This document shows, piece by piece, positions 40,357-49,080 of a DNA stretch of 64,000 nt. Location: NCBI RefSeq assembly GCF_022760755.1, contig NZ_JAIVFP010000001.1, positions 2,894,001 to 2,958,000 on the forward strand, read 5' to 3'. The position numbers were made by a program, and so were the translations under genes. The number at the start of each line of letters is the position of its first letter. Position 1 is the first letter of the stretch. This stretch comes from Candidatus Rhodoblastus alkanivorans (GTDB lineage Bacteria > Pseudomonadota > Alphaproteobacteria > Rhizobiales > Beijerinckiaceae). Below the pieces are notes generated by a model that did no database searches, was not told where the DNA came from, and saw only the letters and a list, made by a program, of their open reading frames with translations.

Positions 40357-40392
40357 GATCAATGAAATCTGAATTTTAAATTTCACTCGATA
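40357..40392 (+). promoter_or_regulatory. Probable OxyR operator between oxyR and ahpC
   Basis: GATCAATGAAAT (40358-40369) and ATTTCACTCGAT (40380-40391) form an imperfect inverted repeat about 34 bases long, centred about 85 bases before the ahpC start and about 45 bases before the oxyR start. Size and position fit a LysR-family operator shared by divergent genes. A second imperfect hairpin (TGCGA...TCGCA, about 40415-40438) lies in the ahpC leader. Confidence 0.5.
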
Positions 40393-40458
40393 AACCGCCC
40401 AGTTTAGGTATCCTTGCGACGCACAAGTTTGTGTCGCATCGCAACACCGGAGTAGCGC

Positions 40459-41022
40459 ATGTCTCTCATCAATACCGCGGTTAAGCCCTTCCAGGCCAAA
40501 GCTTTCAAGCAGGGCAAGTTCATCGACGTGACCGAAGCCGACCTGATGGACAAGTGGTCCGTGGTGTTCTTCTATCCGGCCGACTTCACCTTCGTCTGCC
40601 CGACCGAGCTCGAGGACCTCGCCGACAATTACGCCGAATTCCAGAAGCTCGGCGTCGAGATCTATGCGGTTTCGACCGACACCCATTTCTCGCACAAGGC
40701 CTGGCATGACGTGTCGCCGGCGATCAAGAAGATCGATTATGTCATGATCGGCGACCCGACCCATGCCATTTGCCGTAACTTCGAAGTCCTGATCGAGGAC
40801 GCCGGCCTCGCCGACCGCGGCACCTTCGTCGTCGATTCCGACGGCATCATCCAGATCGTCGAGGTCAACGCCGGCGGCGTCGGCCGCGACGCGAAGGAAT
40901 TGCTGCGCAAGATCAAAGCCGCGCAATATGTCGCCGCCCATCCCGGCGAGGTCTGCCCGGCCAAGTGGCACGAAGGCGAAAAGACCCTCGCCCCCTCGCT
41001 CGACCTCGTCGGCAAGATCTAA
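40459..41022 (+). CDS. ahpC: Peroxiredoxin AhpC
   Basis: A 187-residue typical 2-Cys peroxiredoxin that reduces hydrogen peroxide and organic peroxides. The peroxidatic Cys lies in [12 protein letters not shown] and the resolving Cys in [13 protein letters not shown]. It ends SLDLVGKI, as in E. coli AhpC. GGAG stands before the ATG. ahpF, its dedicated reductase, follows 128 bases downstream; oxyR is divergent. Confidence 0.97.
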   Translation: MSLINTAVKPFQAKAFKQGKFIDVTEADLMDKWSVVFFYPADFTFVCPTELEDLADNYAEFQKLGVEIYAVSTDTHFSHKAWHDVSPAIKKIDYVMIGDPTHAICRNFEVLIEDAGLADRGTFVVDSDGIIQIVEVNAGGVGRDAKELLRKIKAAQYVAAHPGEVCPAKWHEGEKTLAPSLDLVGKI

Positions 41023-41150
41023 CCGTCAGGTTTTCGCCCGCCGCGGCGAAGCCGAAAAGCCATTGGCTCCGGGCTCCGGCCCGGGGCCCCTGAGAATGCG
41101 GCCCATCGTCGGCCGCATTCTGAAATTTTTCTCTTCGGAGGCCATCCGCC

Positions 41151-42731
41151 ATGTTGGACGCCGCGATCAAGAACCAGTTGCATTCCTATTTCGAACGCAT
41201 CGTCCACCCGATCGAACTGGTCGCCTCGCTCGACGACAGCGAAAAGTCGCGCGAGATGTCGGCCCTGCTGGAGGACGTCGCGGCCCAGTCGGCCAAGATC
41301 ACTTTGTCGCGCAACGGAACCGACGCGCGCAAGCCGTCCTTCGCCATCACGCGCCTGGGCACGAAAGTCGGCGTGAGCTTCGCCGGCCTGCCGATGGGCC
41401 ATGAATTCAATTCGCTGATCCTCGCCTTGCTCCAGGTCGGCGGCCATCCGCCGAAGGAATCCGCCGAAATCATCAAGCAGATCGAGGCGATCGAGGGCGA
41501 TTATCTGTTCGAGACCTATTTCTCGCTCTCCTGCCAGAACTGTCCGGACGTGGTCCAGGCGCTCAATCTGATGAGCGTGATCAATCCGCGCATCCGCCAT
41601 GTCGCCATCGATGGCGGCCTGTTCCAGGACGAGGTCCAGGCGCGCAAGATCATGGCCGTGCCCTGCGTCTTCATGAACGGTGCGCTGTTCGCTCAGGGCC
41701 GCATGGGCCTCGAGCAGCTTCTCACCAAGATCGACACCGGCGCTTCGGCGCGCGCCGCCGAAAAGCTGAAGGACAAGCCGCCCTTCGACGTTCTGGTCGT
41801 CGGCGGCGGCCCGGCCGGGGCGGCGGCCGCGATCTATGCGGCGCGCAAGGGCATCAATACCGGGGTCGTGGCCGAGCGTTTCGGCGGCCAGGTGCTCGAC
41901 ACCATGGCGATCGAGAATTTCATCTCCGTCCAGCACACCGAAGGCCCCAAGCTCGCGACCGCGCTGGAGCAGCACGTCAAGGAATATGGCGTGGACATCA
42001 TGAACCTGCAGAAGGCGGTCGAGCTGATTCCGGCAAAGGACGCCGGCGGTCTCACCCACGTGCGGCTCGCGAGCGGCGTGACGCTTTCCGCGCGCACCGT
42101 CGTGCTCTCGCCCGGCGCCCGCTGGCGCCAGATGAACGTGCCGGGGGAAGAGGAATATCGCAACAAGGGCGTGGCTTATTGCCCGCATTGCGACGGGCCG
42201 CTCTTCAAGGGCAAGCGCGTGGCGGTGATCGGCGGCGGCAATTCCGGCGTCGAGGCGGCGATCGACCTCGCGGGGATCGTGGCCCATGTCACCTTGATCG
42301 AGTTCGACGGCCAGTTGCGCGCCGACGCGGTGCTCCAGGACAAGCTGCGCTCATTGCCGAATGTCCGAATCGTCGTCTCGGCCCAGACTACCGAAGTCCA
42401 TGGCGACGGCGACAAGGTGACCGGCCTGACCTACAAGGACCGCGCGACCGGCGCGACGAATCTCGTCGAACTCGAAGGCGTCTTCGTCCAGATCGGCCTC
42501 CTGCCCAACACCGAATGGCTGAAGGGCGCGATTTCCTTGAGCCCGCGCGGCGAAATCAAAATCGACGCCCGCGGCGAGACATCCGCTTACGGCGTGTTCG
42601 CCGCCGGCGACGCGACGACGACGCCCTACAAGCAGATCGTCATCGCCATGGGCGGCGGCGCCACCGCCGCGCTCTCCGCCTTCGACTGCCTGATCCGCCA
42701 GGCCCCGACGGCTGCGTCGGAAGCCGCATGA
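41151..42731 (+). CDS. ahpF: Alkyl hydroperoxide reductase subunit F
   Basis: A 526-residue flavoprotein that passes electrons from NADH to AhpC. An N-terminal double-thioredoxin domain has the CQNCPDV redox centre, followed by FAD-binding [19 protein letters not shown], the second centre [18 protein letters not shown]-binding [12 protein letters not shown] and the FAD-tail [38 protein letters not shown] site precedes the ATG. A strong hairpin follows the gene. Confidence 0.97.
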   Translation: MLDAAIKNQLHSYFERIVHPIELVASLDDSEKSREMSALLEDVAAQSAKITLSRNGTDARKPSFAITRLGTKVGVSFAGLPMGHEFNSLILALLQVGGHPPKESAEIIKQIEAIEGDYLFETYFSLSCQNCPDVVQALNLMSVINPRIRHVAIDGGLFQDEVQARKIMAVPCVFMNGALFAQGRMGLEQLLTKIDTGASARAAEKLKDKPPFDVLVVGGGPAGAAAAIYAARKGINTGVVAERFGGQVLDTMAIENFISVQHTEGPKLATALEQHVKEYGVDIMNLQKAVELIPAKDAGGLTHVRLASGVTLSARTVVLSPGARWRQMNVPGEEEYRNKGVAYCPHCDGPLFKGKRVAVIGGGNSGVEAAIDLAGIVAHVTLIEFDGQLRADAVLQDKLRSLPNVRIVVSAQTTEVHGDGDKVTGLTYKDRATGATNLVELEGVFVQIGLLPNTEWLKGAISLSPRGEIKIDARGETSAYGVFAAGDATTTPYKQIVIAMGGGATAALSAFDCLIRQAPTAASEAA

Positions 42732-42738
42732 AAGACCC

Positions 42739-42766
42739 CCCGGCGGAAGCAAGCCCGCCGGGGTTC
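42739..42766 (+). terminator. Terminator-like hairpin after ahpF
   Basis: CCCCGGCGG (42739-42747) and CCGCCGGGG (42756-42764) form a perfect 9-bp stem with an 8-base loop directly after the ahpF stop. Only two Ts follow, so termination may be partial. Confidence 0.6.
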
Positions 42767-42937
42767 ATCAACGCTTGTTTCAGGACGTCATGAGCGGCAA
42801 GTCGCCGTTTCGCGCAAGCCGCCGCGTCGCTCGGCCCAGCAAAGCAATCCGCCGTCCCTCGGGCAGCCCGCCGCGCGGCCCCTTCCCCGAATCGGCCGTT
42901 CCCCGCTATAGTGCCGTGACGCCCTCGGAACTCCGCC

Positions 42938-43756
42938 TTGCCGCAAAATCCCTGCCGGAAACAAATCCTGATGTGCGCGCCGGATTTTTTCGGCGTGGCC
43001 TATGTCATCAATCCGTGGATGGAAGGCCAATTTGCCCGCACCGACGCGGCGGAGGCCCGGCGCCAATGGTTGGACTTGAAGGCGCTGCTGGAGCAGCGCG
43101 CGGACATCCGCCTGATCGCGCCCCGCCCCGGCCTCCCCGACCTCGTCTTCACCGCCAACGCCGGACTGCCCAGGAACGGCAAAGTGGTCATCAGCCGCTT
43201 CCGCTGCCTCGAACGGCGCGGCGAGGAGGAGGTTTTTCGCGACTGGTTCCAAAGGCAGGGTTTTGAGGTGATCGATCCACCGGAAGGCCTGTCCTTCGAA
43301 GGCGCCGGCGACGCCCTCTATGACGAAGCGCGCGACCTCTATTGGGTCGGCCACGGCTTCCGCTCGCATAAGGACGCCGCGCCCTTTCTCGAAAAAGCTC
43401 TCGGAACCCGCGCGGTTTCGCTCGGCCTGATCGACCCGCGCTTCTATCACCTCGACACCTGCCTGTGCCCCCTGCCCGGCGACTTCCTGCTCTATTTCCC
43501 TGGCGCTTTCGATCCGGCCTCGCGCGCGGCGATCGAAGCGCTTGTCCCGGAGGAACAACGCATCGGCGTGGACAGCGCCGAGGCCGAGACTTTCTGCTGC
43601 AACGCGGTGGCGCTCGGCGACAAAATCATCCTCAACGCCGCCTCCCCCGGCCTGCGCGAGCGCCTCGCCCAGGCCGGTCTGACGGTGGAGGCGACGCCGC
43701 TCACGCAATTCATGAAAGCCGGCGGCGCGGCGAAATGCCTGACGCTGGAATTATGA
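42938..43756 (+). CDS. Amidinotransferase/DDAH-like guanidino-modifying hydrolase
   Basis: A 272-residue member of the pentein superfamily, near dimethylarginine dimethylaminohydrolase or arginine deiminase-like enzymes. FFGVAYVINPWMEG, GLPDLVFTANAGLP, FEGAGDALYD, the catalytic His in FYHLDTCLCPL and the C-terminal nucleophile Cys in GGAAKCLTLEL are present. It would hydrolyse a guanidino compound such as citrulline-yielding methylarginine or a related substrate in the cytoplasm. The TTG at 42938 follows GGAA and gives an N-terminus like relatives; an ATG at 42971 is the alternative. No operon partner identifies the substrate. Confidence 0.85.
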   Translation: MPQNPCRKQILMCAPDFFGVAYVINPWMEGQFARTDAAEARRQWLDLKALLEQRADIRLIAPRPGLPDLVFTANAGLPRNGKVVISRFRCLERRGEEEVFRDWFQRQGFEVIDPPEGLSFEGAGDALYDEARDLYWVGHGFRSHKDAAPFLEKALGTRAVSLGLIDPRFYHLDTCLCPLPGDFLLYFPGAFDPASRAAIEALVPEEQRIGVDSAEAETFCCNAVALGDKIILNAASPGLRERLAQAGLTVEATPLTQFMKAGGAAKCLTLEL

Positions 43757-43760
43757 AATT

Positions 43761-44636
43761 TCAGCTCAATACACCGTAGCGGCGCAGCCATTCCGCCATC
43801 CGGCGCCAGGCGTCCTCGGCGTCCTGCTTGCGATAGCTTTGGCGGTAATCCGCGTGAAAACCGTGCGGCGCGTCAGGATAAATATGGAATTCGGCGGTCT
43901 TGCCGGCCGCGGCGAGCCGCGCTTGCATTTCCTCGACCTTGGCGACGGGAATGCTCTTGTCCTCCCCGCCATAAAGGCCCAGCACCGGCGCCTTCAGCTC
44001 CGGCGCGAGGTCCAGCGGGCTTTTCGGCCACAAGGGCTTGCGCTCGGGCGGATCGGCGAGCGTCCCGTAAAAGGCAACGCCCGCCTTGGGCGCGGCGCTT
44101 TCCGAACAATAAATCCACACTGTGCGGCCGCCGCGGCAAAAGCCGATGATGCCCAGTCGGTCGGTGTCGCCACCCTGCGCCTTGGCCCAGGCGACCGCGG
44201 CGTCGAGGTCGGAGATGAGTTCGGCGTCCGGCTTGGCGTTCACGATCGGCATGATCGCCGAGACGTCGGTCATTTTCGTCAGATCGACGCCGGAACGGAA
44301 ATAATAATCCGGCGCGACCGCGAAGGCGCCAAGTTTCGCCAACCGCCGCGCGACGTCGCGGATATATTCGTGAAGGCCGAAAATCTCCATCGCGACCAGC
44401 ACGACCGGAGGACGAGCGACGCCTTGAGGCCGCGCGAAATAGCCGGGCATTTCCCCGCCGGTTGTCGCGATGGTCGCGCCGCCGACGACGAGGCCCTGCG
44501 TATCGGTCGCAATGGGCGCCGCCCGCAATGGTCCCGCCGCAAGCGCATAGCCCCCCGCAGCCGATGCGGCCACGAAAGCGCGGCGCGACAGGGGCTTCGC
44601 GGTTGCGCAGTTCTGTGCAAATTCGGAAGGACTCAT
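43761..44636 (-). CDS. Tat-exported dienelactone hydrolase family protein
   Basis: A 291-residue alpha/beta-hydrolase. The start has a twin-arginine signal (PLSRRAFVAASAAGGYALAAG), so export to the periplasm in folded form is likely. The triad appears as Cys in GFCRGGRTVWIY, Asp in LYGGEDKSIP and His in PDAPHGFHADYR, the DLH pattern. Substrate unknown; relatives include YghX of E. coli. A GGAG site precedes the ATG at 44636; the frame to 44693 is not conserved. It is convergent with the DDAH-like gene, separated by only four bases. Confidence 0.87.
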   Translation of the reverse strand: MSPSEFAQNCATAKPLSRRAFVAASAAGGYALAAGPLRAAPIATDTQGLVVGGATIATTGGEMPGYFARPQGVARPPVVLVAMEIFGLHEYIRDVARRLAKLGAFAVAPDYYFRSGVDLTKMTDVSAIMPIVNAKPDAELISDLDAAVAWAKAQGGDTDRLGIIGFCRGGRTVWIYCSESAAPKAGVAFYGTLADPPERKPLWPKSPLDLAPELKAPVLGLYGGEDKSIPVAKVEEMQARLAAAGKTAEFHIYPDAPHGFHADYRQSYRKQDAEDAWRRMAEWLRRYGVLS

Positions 44637-45030
44637 AATGACATCTCCGCGAGCGGACTCCTGAATAAATGGAGTATTTTGTCCCGCAGCCAAGCAAGAA
44701 GCAATCGCGGAGATTGTGGAGTGCGATAATCTGGCGGCCTGTAGCGACCGTTACGACCTGGGTCCCCGACGCCCTGTGGATGCCTGGCGGAACTGCAGCT
44801 TAAGATCACGCTCCACGATCGACAGGATGATAAAGCAAATTTATCCCTTGTAAAACCGGAAACAATCTATACGGTCTCGCCCGCCTTGAATCGCAACGTG
44901 GAGGTAAACTATTGAGGTCGGCGCCCATTGGGAAACCATTTCAGCCCCGAGCTCATTTGAAAAGGATCGTTCGACGATTGTTTAGCCTGAAGGGCGTTAT
45001 GTTGCAGAATTCGCACACGAATTAAATCAC
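44637..45030. other. Intergenic stretch ahead of the glycosyltransferase gene
   Basis: This gap lies between two divergent genes. I see no conserved frame and no RNA gene. The right half has fewer GC bases than the flanking core genes and marks the edge of the lower-GC block 44.9-47.6 kb. The glycosyltransferase start has no clear ribosome site. Confidence 0.5.
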
Positions 45031-47514
45031 ATGCAAGAAACCTCAACAGCTTGGAAGCTGCGCGCCTTGGCGATCCGGTTGGCATCCATATACCGTCATC
45101 CGTTCAACCGTGAAAAGCGTCGTCAGCATCGCCGCCAACATCTCGAAATCCTCGAGGCCCAGGTCCAGACACCGGTCACGGGCGCCGCGTGGGGCAGGAG
45201 TCCGTTGCCGATCCGCCTCGCGGCCGTATGGCGCCATCCGCTCGATCGGGATAAGCGCCATCAATACAGAGCCAATTGCGTGGCCTCACTCGCCGCCCAT
45301 CACGACCAAACGTCGTTTGCACCCGCCAGCGAGGGCGATCCATCCGACCTAAATGAGCAAGGCGCGTCGCCCGACCAAACGTCGTATGCTCCCGCCAGCG
45401 AGGGCGATCCATCCGACCGAAACGCGCAAGGCGCGTCGCCCGGCCAAAAGCTGGACGCGCTGACCATTCCCGTGCAGTACGGCAAGGCTCTATACCTGAA
45501 ACGCTGTGAGCTTGCGGTCTTTCGCGCACTTACGGAAGGCGCGATTGAATTTCCATCTGTCGAGAAACCGTTCTTTTCTGTTGTTATTTCTGCCTTTAAT
45601 AATTTTAGATATACGATAAGAGTTCTTGAGCTGCTCGAATATGCCGCTCGATACTCGAAAGAAAAGAAGGCCCTGGAGATCGAGGTCGTCGTTGTCGACA
45701 ATGGCTCCAGCGACGAAACAGCGCACATCGAGGACTATGTAAAGGGCATCGTCCTTAAAAGAGTGACGCCAAACATAGGCTTTCCTCGCGCGTGCAATCT
45801 TGGCGCTTCGGTCGCCGGAGGCGAATATCTCATTTTCCTCAATAACGACATGGAACTTGAAGCGGATGTGTTTGTGCGCTTGTACGAGGCCGTTCAACGG
45901 GACAAATCCGAGGTGGCTTGCTTCGGAGCGGCGATCCTCCAGTTCGACGGCGCCTTTCAGGACCTGGGATCGGGTGTTTGGCGAGACGGGGTAGCTCAAG
46001 GATATTTCCGCGACGAACCGCCGACGCGTTATGCTTATGCTTATCCACGCGACGTTGATTATGTCGCAGGATGTTTCTTTTGCATATCGGCTGCGGAATT
46101 CCGTGAATTTAACGGATTCGACGAGTGCTTTTCACCCGGCTACTATGAGGAAACTGATTTATCGCTCCGGTTGTGGCGGGCTGGAAGACGCTCGAGGGTG
46201 TATCCTGACGTTCGAGTCTATCATCTCGAATATGGCGCGTTCTCAGCGGAAAGACCTCGCGCCTCGGTCGAATTGATGGAGCGAAACCAGCCAATCTTCG
46301 CGCAGAGGCACAAGGATTTCCTGGACAAAAGACCAGAGATCGCGCACGCGCCCGCCTGCCCCGTTCGGTATGACACCAATCGCCTCAGCGTCTTATTCAT
46401 TGAAGATCGCATTCCCTCGCAGCGACTGGGGTCGGGCTACGGACGCGCAGAACTTGTCGTGCGTGAATTGCTCAAAAGATTCGACGTCGATATTTTTGCT
46501 TGCCACCAAATAGAAGACGACATTTTACCAATCGGGTTTAAGTATCTTAATATTTGGTACGGCCCAGCACACTCCAAACTTGATGACATCCTACAACGCC
46601 GCCACTACGACGTGGTTTACATAGGGCGCCCACACAATATATCACGCTATGAGGATGTGTTACGTAACTGGAGGCGCGGGGGCGGTACTATTATTTACGA
46701 TACGGAGGCTGTTTATACTGTTCGCGATGTTTCCCGTGAGCAACGACTCGAAAGTTACGTTGAAATCGCGAGCAGCCCGAAATTCGCCGAACTGCTTGCT
46801 ACTGAGTTGGAGCCAGCGAAGATTGCTGACGTCGTCATTGCCGTCAATGCGCACGAAACAGCCATCCTAAGGCAAAACCTCACTCAGACAGTCCACACCA
46901 TCGGTCACTATATGGCAAATCGTCCCACGGCGACGGCGGCCAAGGATCGATCCGGGCTCTTGTTCGTAGGATCGCTGGCGGACGCGCAATCACCGAATTA
47001 CGATAGCCTTGTTTGGTTTCTGGACCATGTTTGGCCGAAAATCCTCGCCGCTCGGCCGGCAGAATCGCTCCGCATTGCGGGCTACACGCGCGAAGAGACG
47101 CCGCTTGAGCCGCTCCTTCGCGACGGGGTTACGCTCGTTGGCCATGTCGAGGACCTTACCGACGAATATGCGCGCGCTCGCGTTTTCATCGCGCCGACCC
47201 GTTTCGCAGCTGGCGTACCCTTCAAGGTTCACGAGGCGTTCAGCTTTGGACTGCCTGTGGTAACCTCCCGGCTCATTGGCGAGCAGGTCGCAATCGACGG
47301 CTCGTTCGGCGGTTCTCTCGCGGCGACCGTAACGGACGATGGCAGCGAATTCGCGCAGGCCTGCCTCCAGATATTGCAGGACGAAAATCTCTGGAAGGAG
47401 AAACGGGCCGAGGCAATTGCTTACATGGAAGCGTATTGCAATCCGTCCAAGCTCGACATTGTGATCAACGCGCTTTTTGGCGCTATTCGACCCAGACCGC
47501 TCTCATCCGACTAA
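45031..47514 (+). CDS. Two-domain glycosyltransferase (GT2 plus GT4-like) with repeated N-terminus
   Basis: An 827-residue protein. After about 140 residues of repeats comes a GT2 (GT-A) domain: FFSVVISAFNNFRYTIRVLEL, VVVDNGSSDET, IGFPRACNLGASVAGGEYLIFLNNDMELE (DxD-like NND). The C-terminal third is a GT-B, family-4-like domain (LLFVGSLADAQSPNYDSLVWFLDHVWP, FIAPTRFAAGVPFKVHEAFSFGLPVV). Such fusions make surface polysaccharide or LPS glycans. The N-terminus repeats IRLASIYRHPFNREKRRQHR / IRLAAVWRHPLDRDKRHQYR and carries two 23-residue copies of DQTSFAPASEGDPSD. Base composition is lower in GC than neighbours, suggesting transfer. Confidence 0.85.
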   Translation: MQETSTAWKLRALAIRLASIYRHPFNREKRRQHRRQHLEILEAQVQTPVTGAAWGRSPLPIRLAAVWRHPLDRDKRHQYRANCVASLAAHHDQTSFAPASEGDPSDLNEQGASPDQTSYAPASEGDPSDRNAQGASPGQKLDALTIPVQYGKALYLKRCELAVFRALTEGAIEFPSVEKPFFSVVISAFNNFRYTIRVLELLEYAARYSKEKKALEIEVVVVDNGSSDETAHIEDYVKGIVLKRVTPNIGFPRACNLGASVAGGEYLIFLNNDMELEADVFVRLYEAVQRDKSEVACFGAAILQFDGAFQDLGSGVWRDGVAQGYFRDEPPTRYAYAYPRDVDYVAGCFFCISAAEFREFNGFDECFSPGYYEETDLSLRLWRAGRRSRVYPDVRVYHLEYGAFSAERPRASVELMERNQPIFAQRHKDFLDKRPEIAHAPACPVRYDTNRLSVLFIEDRIPSQRLGSGYGRAELVVRELLKRFDVDIFACHQIEDDILPIGFKYLNIWYGPAHSKLDDILQRRHYDVVYIGRPHNISRYEDVLRNWRRGGGTIIYDTEAVYTVRDVSREQRLESYVEIASSPKFAELLATELEPAKIADVVIAVNAHETAILRQNLTQTVHTIGHYMANRPTATAAKDRSGLLFVGSLADAQSPNYDSLVWFLDHVWPKILAARPAESLRIAGYTREETPLEPLLRDGVTLVGHVEDLTDEYARARVFIAPTRFAAGVPFKVHEAFSFGLPVVTSRLIGEQVAIDGSFGGSLAATVTDDGSEFAQACLQILQDENLWKEKRAEAIAYMEAYCNPSKLDIVINALFGAIRPRPLSSD
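45302..45439 (+). repeat. Two 69-bp tandem repeats inside the glycosyltransferase gene
   Basis: Two consecutive 69-base copies encode DQTSFAPASEGDPSDLNEQGASP and DQTSYAPASEGDPSDRNAQGASP. The unit is a multiple of three, so copy number can vary without breaking the frame. A short decayed third copy (GQKLDAL) follows. Confidence 0.9.
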
Positions 47515-47845
47515 TCTGAATGTTCTACAACCCTAATCTGACACACGGCGGAGGCGATTTCGCTTTGGCCTTTCCACCGCGCGCGCAACTGCCGTGGGAA
47601 CAGCATGCTATAGTGAAATAGGGGCGAGAAGGTCAGGTTTCCGCGATGGAATTCTGGATGAGGGATGGCGCGCCACCATACCTGACCCGATTGATCCTAG
47701 GCCCCCGCACATTCGATCCTCCGCAAGAAGAGATTGCTCTGCGATCTTGAGCAAAATCGCTTGCGCCGCAGAACAAATCATGTACATTTGCAACCTACAA
47801 GCTGATTGCGCGGCGGGCCGCCGGCATGCCAAAAGGATGAAGCTG
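47515..47845. other. Leader and promoter region of recA
   Basis: No gene is seen. A TATAGT at 47609-47614 could be a promoter. An 8-bp inverted repeat GGTCAGGT/ACCTGACC lies at 47631-47638 and 47680-47687. Closer to recA are a -35/-10-like pair and an SOS-like box. Confidence 0.5.
47761..47789 (+). promoter_or_regulatory. recA promoter with SOS-box-like site
   Basis: GAAC, seven bases, GTAC at 47771-47785 matches the alphaproteobacterial LexA site GAAC-N7-GAAC (the complement of GTTC-N7-GTTC) in seven of eight fixed bases. It lies between a -35-like TTGCGC (47761-47766) and a -10-like ACATTT (47784-47789), the position expected for repression by LexA. Confidence 0.45.
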
Positions 47846-48922
47846 ATGTCGCAAGCGAATCTCCGCCTCGTGGAAGGAACCTCCGTGGACAAGACCAAGG
47901 CTCTCGACGCCGCTTTGGCTCAGATCGAACGCGCCTTCGGCAAAGGGTCGATCATGCGGCTGGGCAAGAACCAGGCCGTCACGGAAATCGAAACCATTCC
48001 CACTGGTTCGCTCGGGCTCGACATCGCGCTCGGCGTCGGCGGCCTGCCGCGCGGCCGCATCGTCGAAATTTTTGGGCCGGAATCCTCCGGCAAGACCACG
48101 CTCGCTTTGCACACCATCGCCGAAGCGCAGAAGAAAGGCGGCGTCTGCGCCTTCGTGGACGCCGAACATGCGCTCGACCCGGTCTACGCCCGCAAGCTCG
48201 GCGTCCATCTCGACGATCTGCTGATCTCGCAGCCCGACACCGGCGAACAGGCTCTCGAAATCACCGACACTTTGGTCCGCTCCGGCGCCGTCGACGTGCT
48301 CGTGGTGGATTCTGTCGCCGCCCTCGTGCCCCGCGCGGAGATCGACGGCGAAATGGGCGAGGTGCAACCTGGCCTTCAAGCTCGTCTCATGAGCCAGGCC
48401 CTGCGCAAGCTCACCGCCTCGATCTCCAAGTCGCGGACCATGGTGATCTTCATCAACCAGATCCGCATGAAGATCGGCGTGATGTATGGCTCGCCGGAAA
48501 CCACCACCGGCGGCAACGCCCTGAAGTTCTATGCCTCGGTGCGCCTCGACATTCGCCGTATCGGCGCGATCAAGGACCGCGAGGAGGTGATCGGCAACCA
48601 GACCCGCGTCAAGGTCGTCAAGAACAAGGTCGCGCCGCCCTTTAAACAGGTCGAATTCGACATCATGTATGGCGAAGGCGTCTCGAAATACGGCGAATTG
48701 GTCGACCTGGGCGTCAAGGCGGGCGTGGTCGAGAAATCCGGCGCGTGGTTCTCCTTCGACAGCCAGCGTCTTGGCCAGGGCCGCGAAAACGCCAAGACTT
48801 TTTTGAAAGCGAATCCGGAGGCCGCCGCCCGGATCGAGCAGACCATCCGCGAGAACGCGGGCCTGATCGCGGAGCGCATTCTCGACAATGTCGAGCCCGG
48901 CGCCGACGATCACGATTCCTGA
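47846..48922 (+). CDS. recA: Recombinase RecA
   Basis: A 358-residue RecA with Walker [31 protein letters not shown], the Walker [25 protein letters not shown] and the L2 region [17 protein letters not shown]. It drives homologous recombination and the SOS response. The ATG at 47846 has AAGGA about ten bases before it and gives the normal length; the frame runs upstream to 47594 with no conservation. It is followed by alaS, a common alphaproteobacterial order. Confidence 0.98.
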   Translation: MSQANLRLVEGTSVDKTKALDAALAQIERAFGKGSIMRLGKNQAVTEIETIPTGSLGLDIALGVGGLPRGRIVEIFGPESSGKTTLALHTIAEAQKKGGVCAFVDAEHALDPVYARKLGVHLDDLLISQPDTGEQALEITDTLVRSGAVDVLVVDSVAALVPRAEIDGEMGEVQPGLQARLMSQALRKLTASISKSRTMVIFINQIRMKIGVMYGSPETTTGGNALKFYASVRLDIRRIGAIKDREEVIGNQTRVKVVKNKVAPPFKQVEFDIMYGEGVSKYGELVDLGVKAGVVEKSGAWFSFDSQRLGQGRENAKTFLKANPEAAARIEQTIRENAGLIAERILDNVEPGADDHDS

Positions 48923-49080
48923 CGAGTCGCTCTGCGCGAAATCGCCGGAGCGAAGATAAATCGGCCGCCGCTCTCGACAGACCCTTGGCCTGCCTATAGA
49001 TATTTTCGCCCGCTCCGCCCTGGATTTGTCGTGGCAATGAGGGGCGAGCGCGGAACGAGGCGGTAGATCGAGAGTATTCC

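Noticed and set aside
44694-45030. Looked for a tRNA or phage attachment site at the edge of the lower-GC glycosyltransferase block
   Set aside because: No tRNA arms, direct repeats or integrase remnants could be seen on either side.
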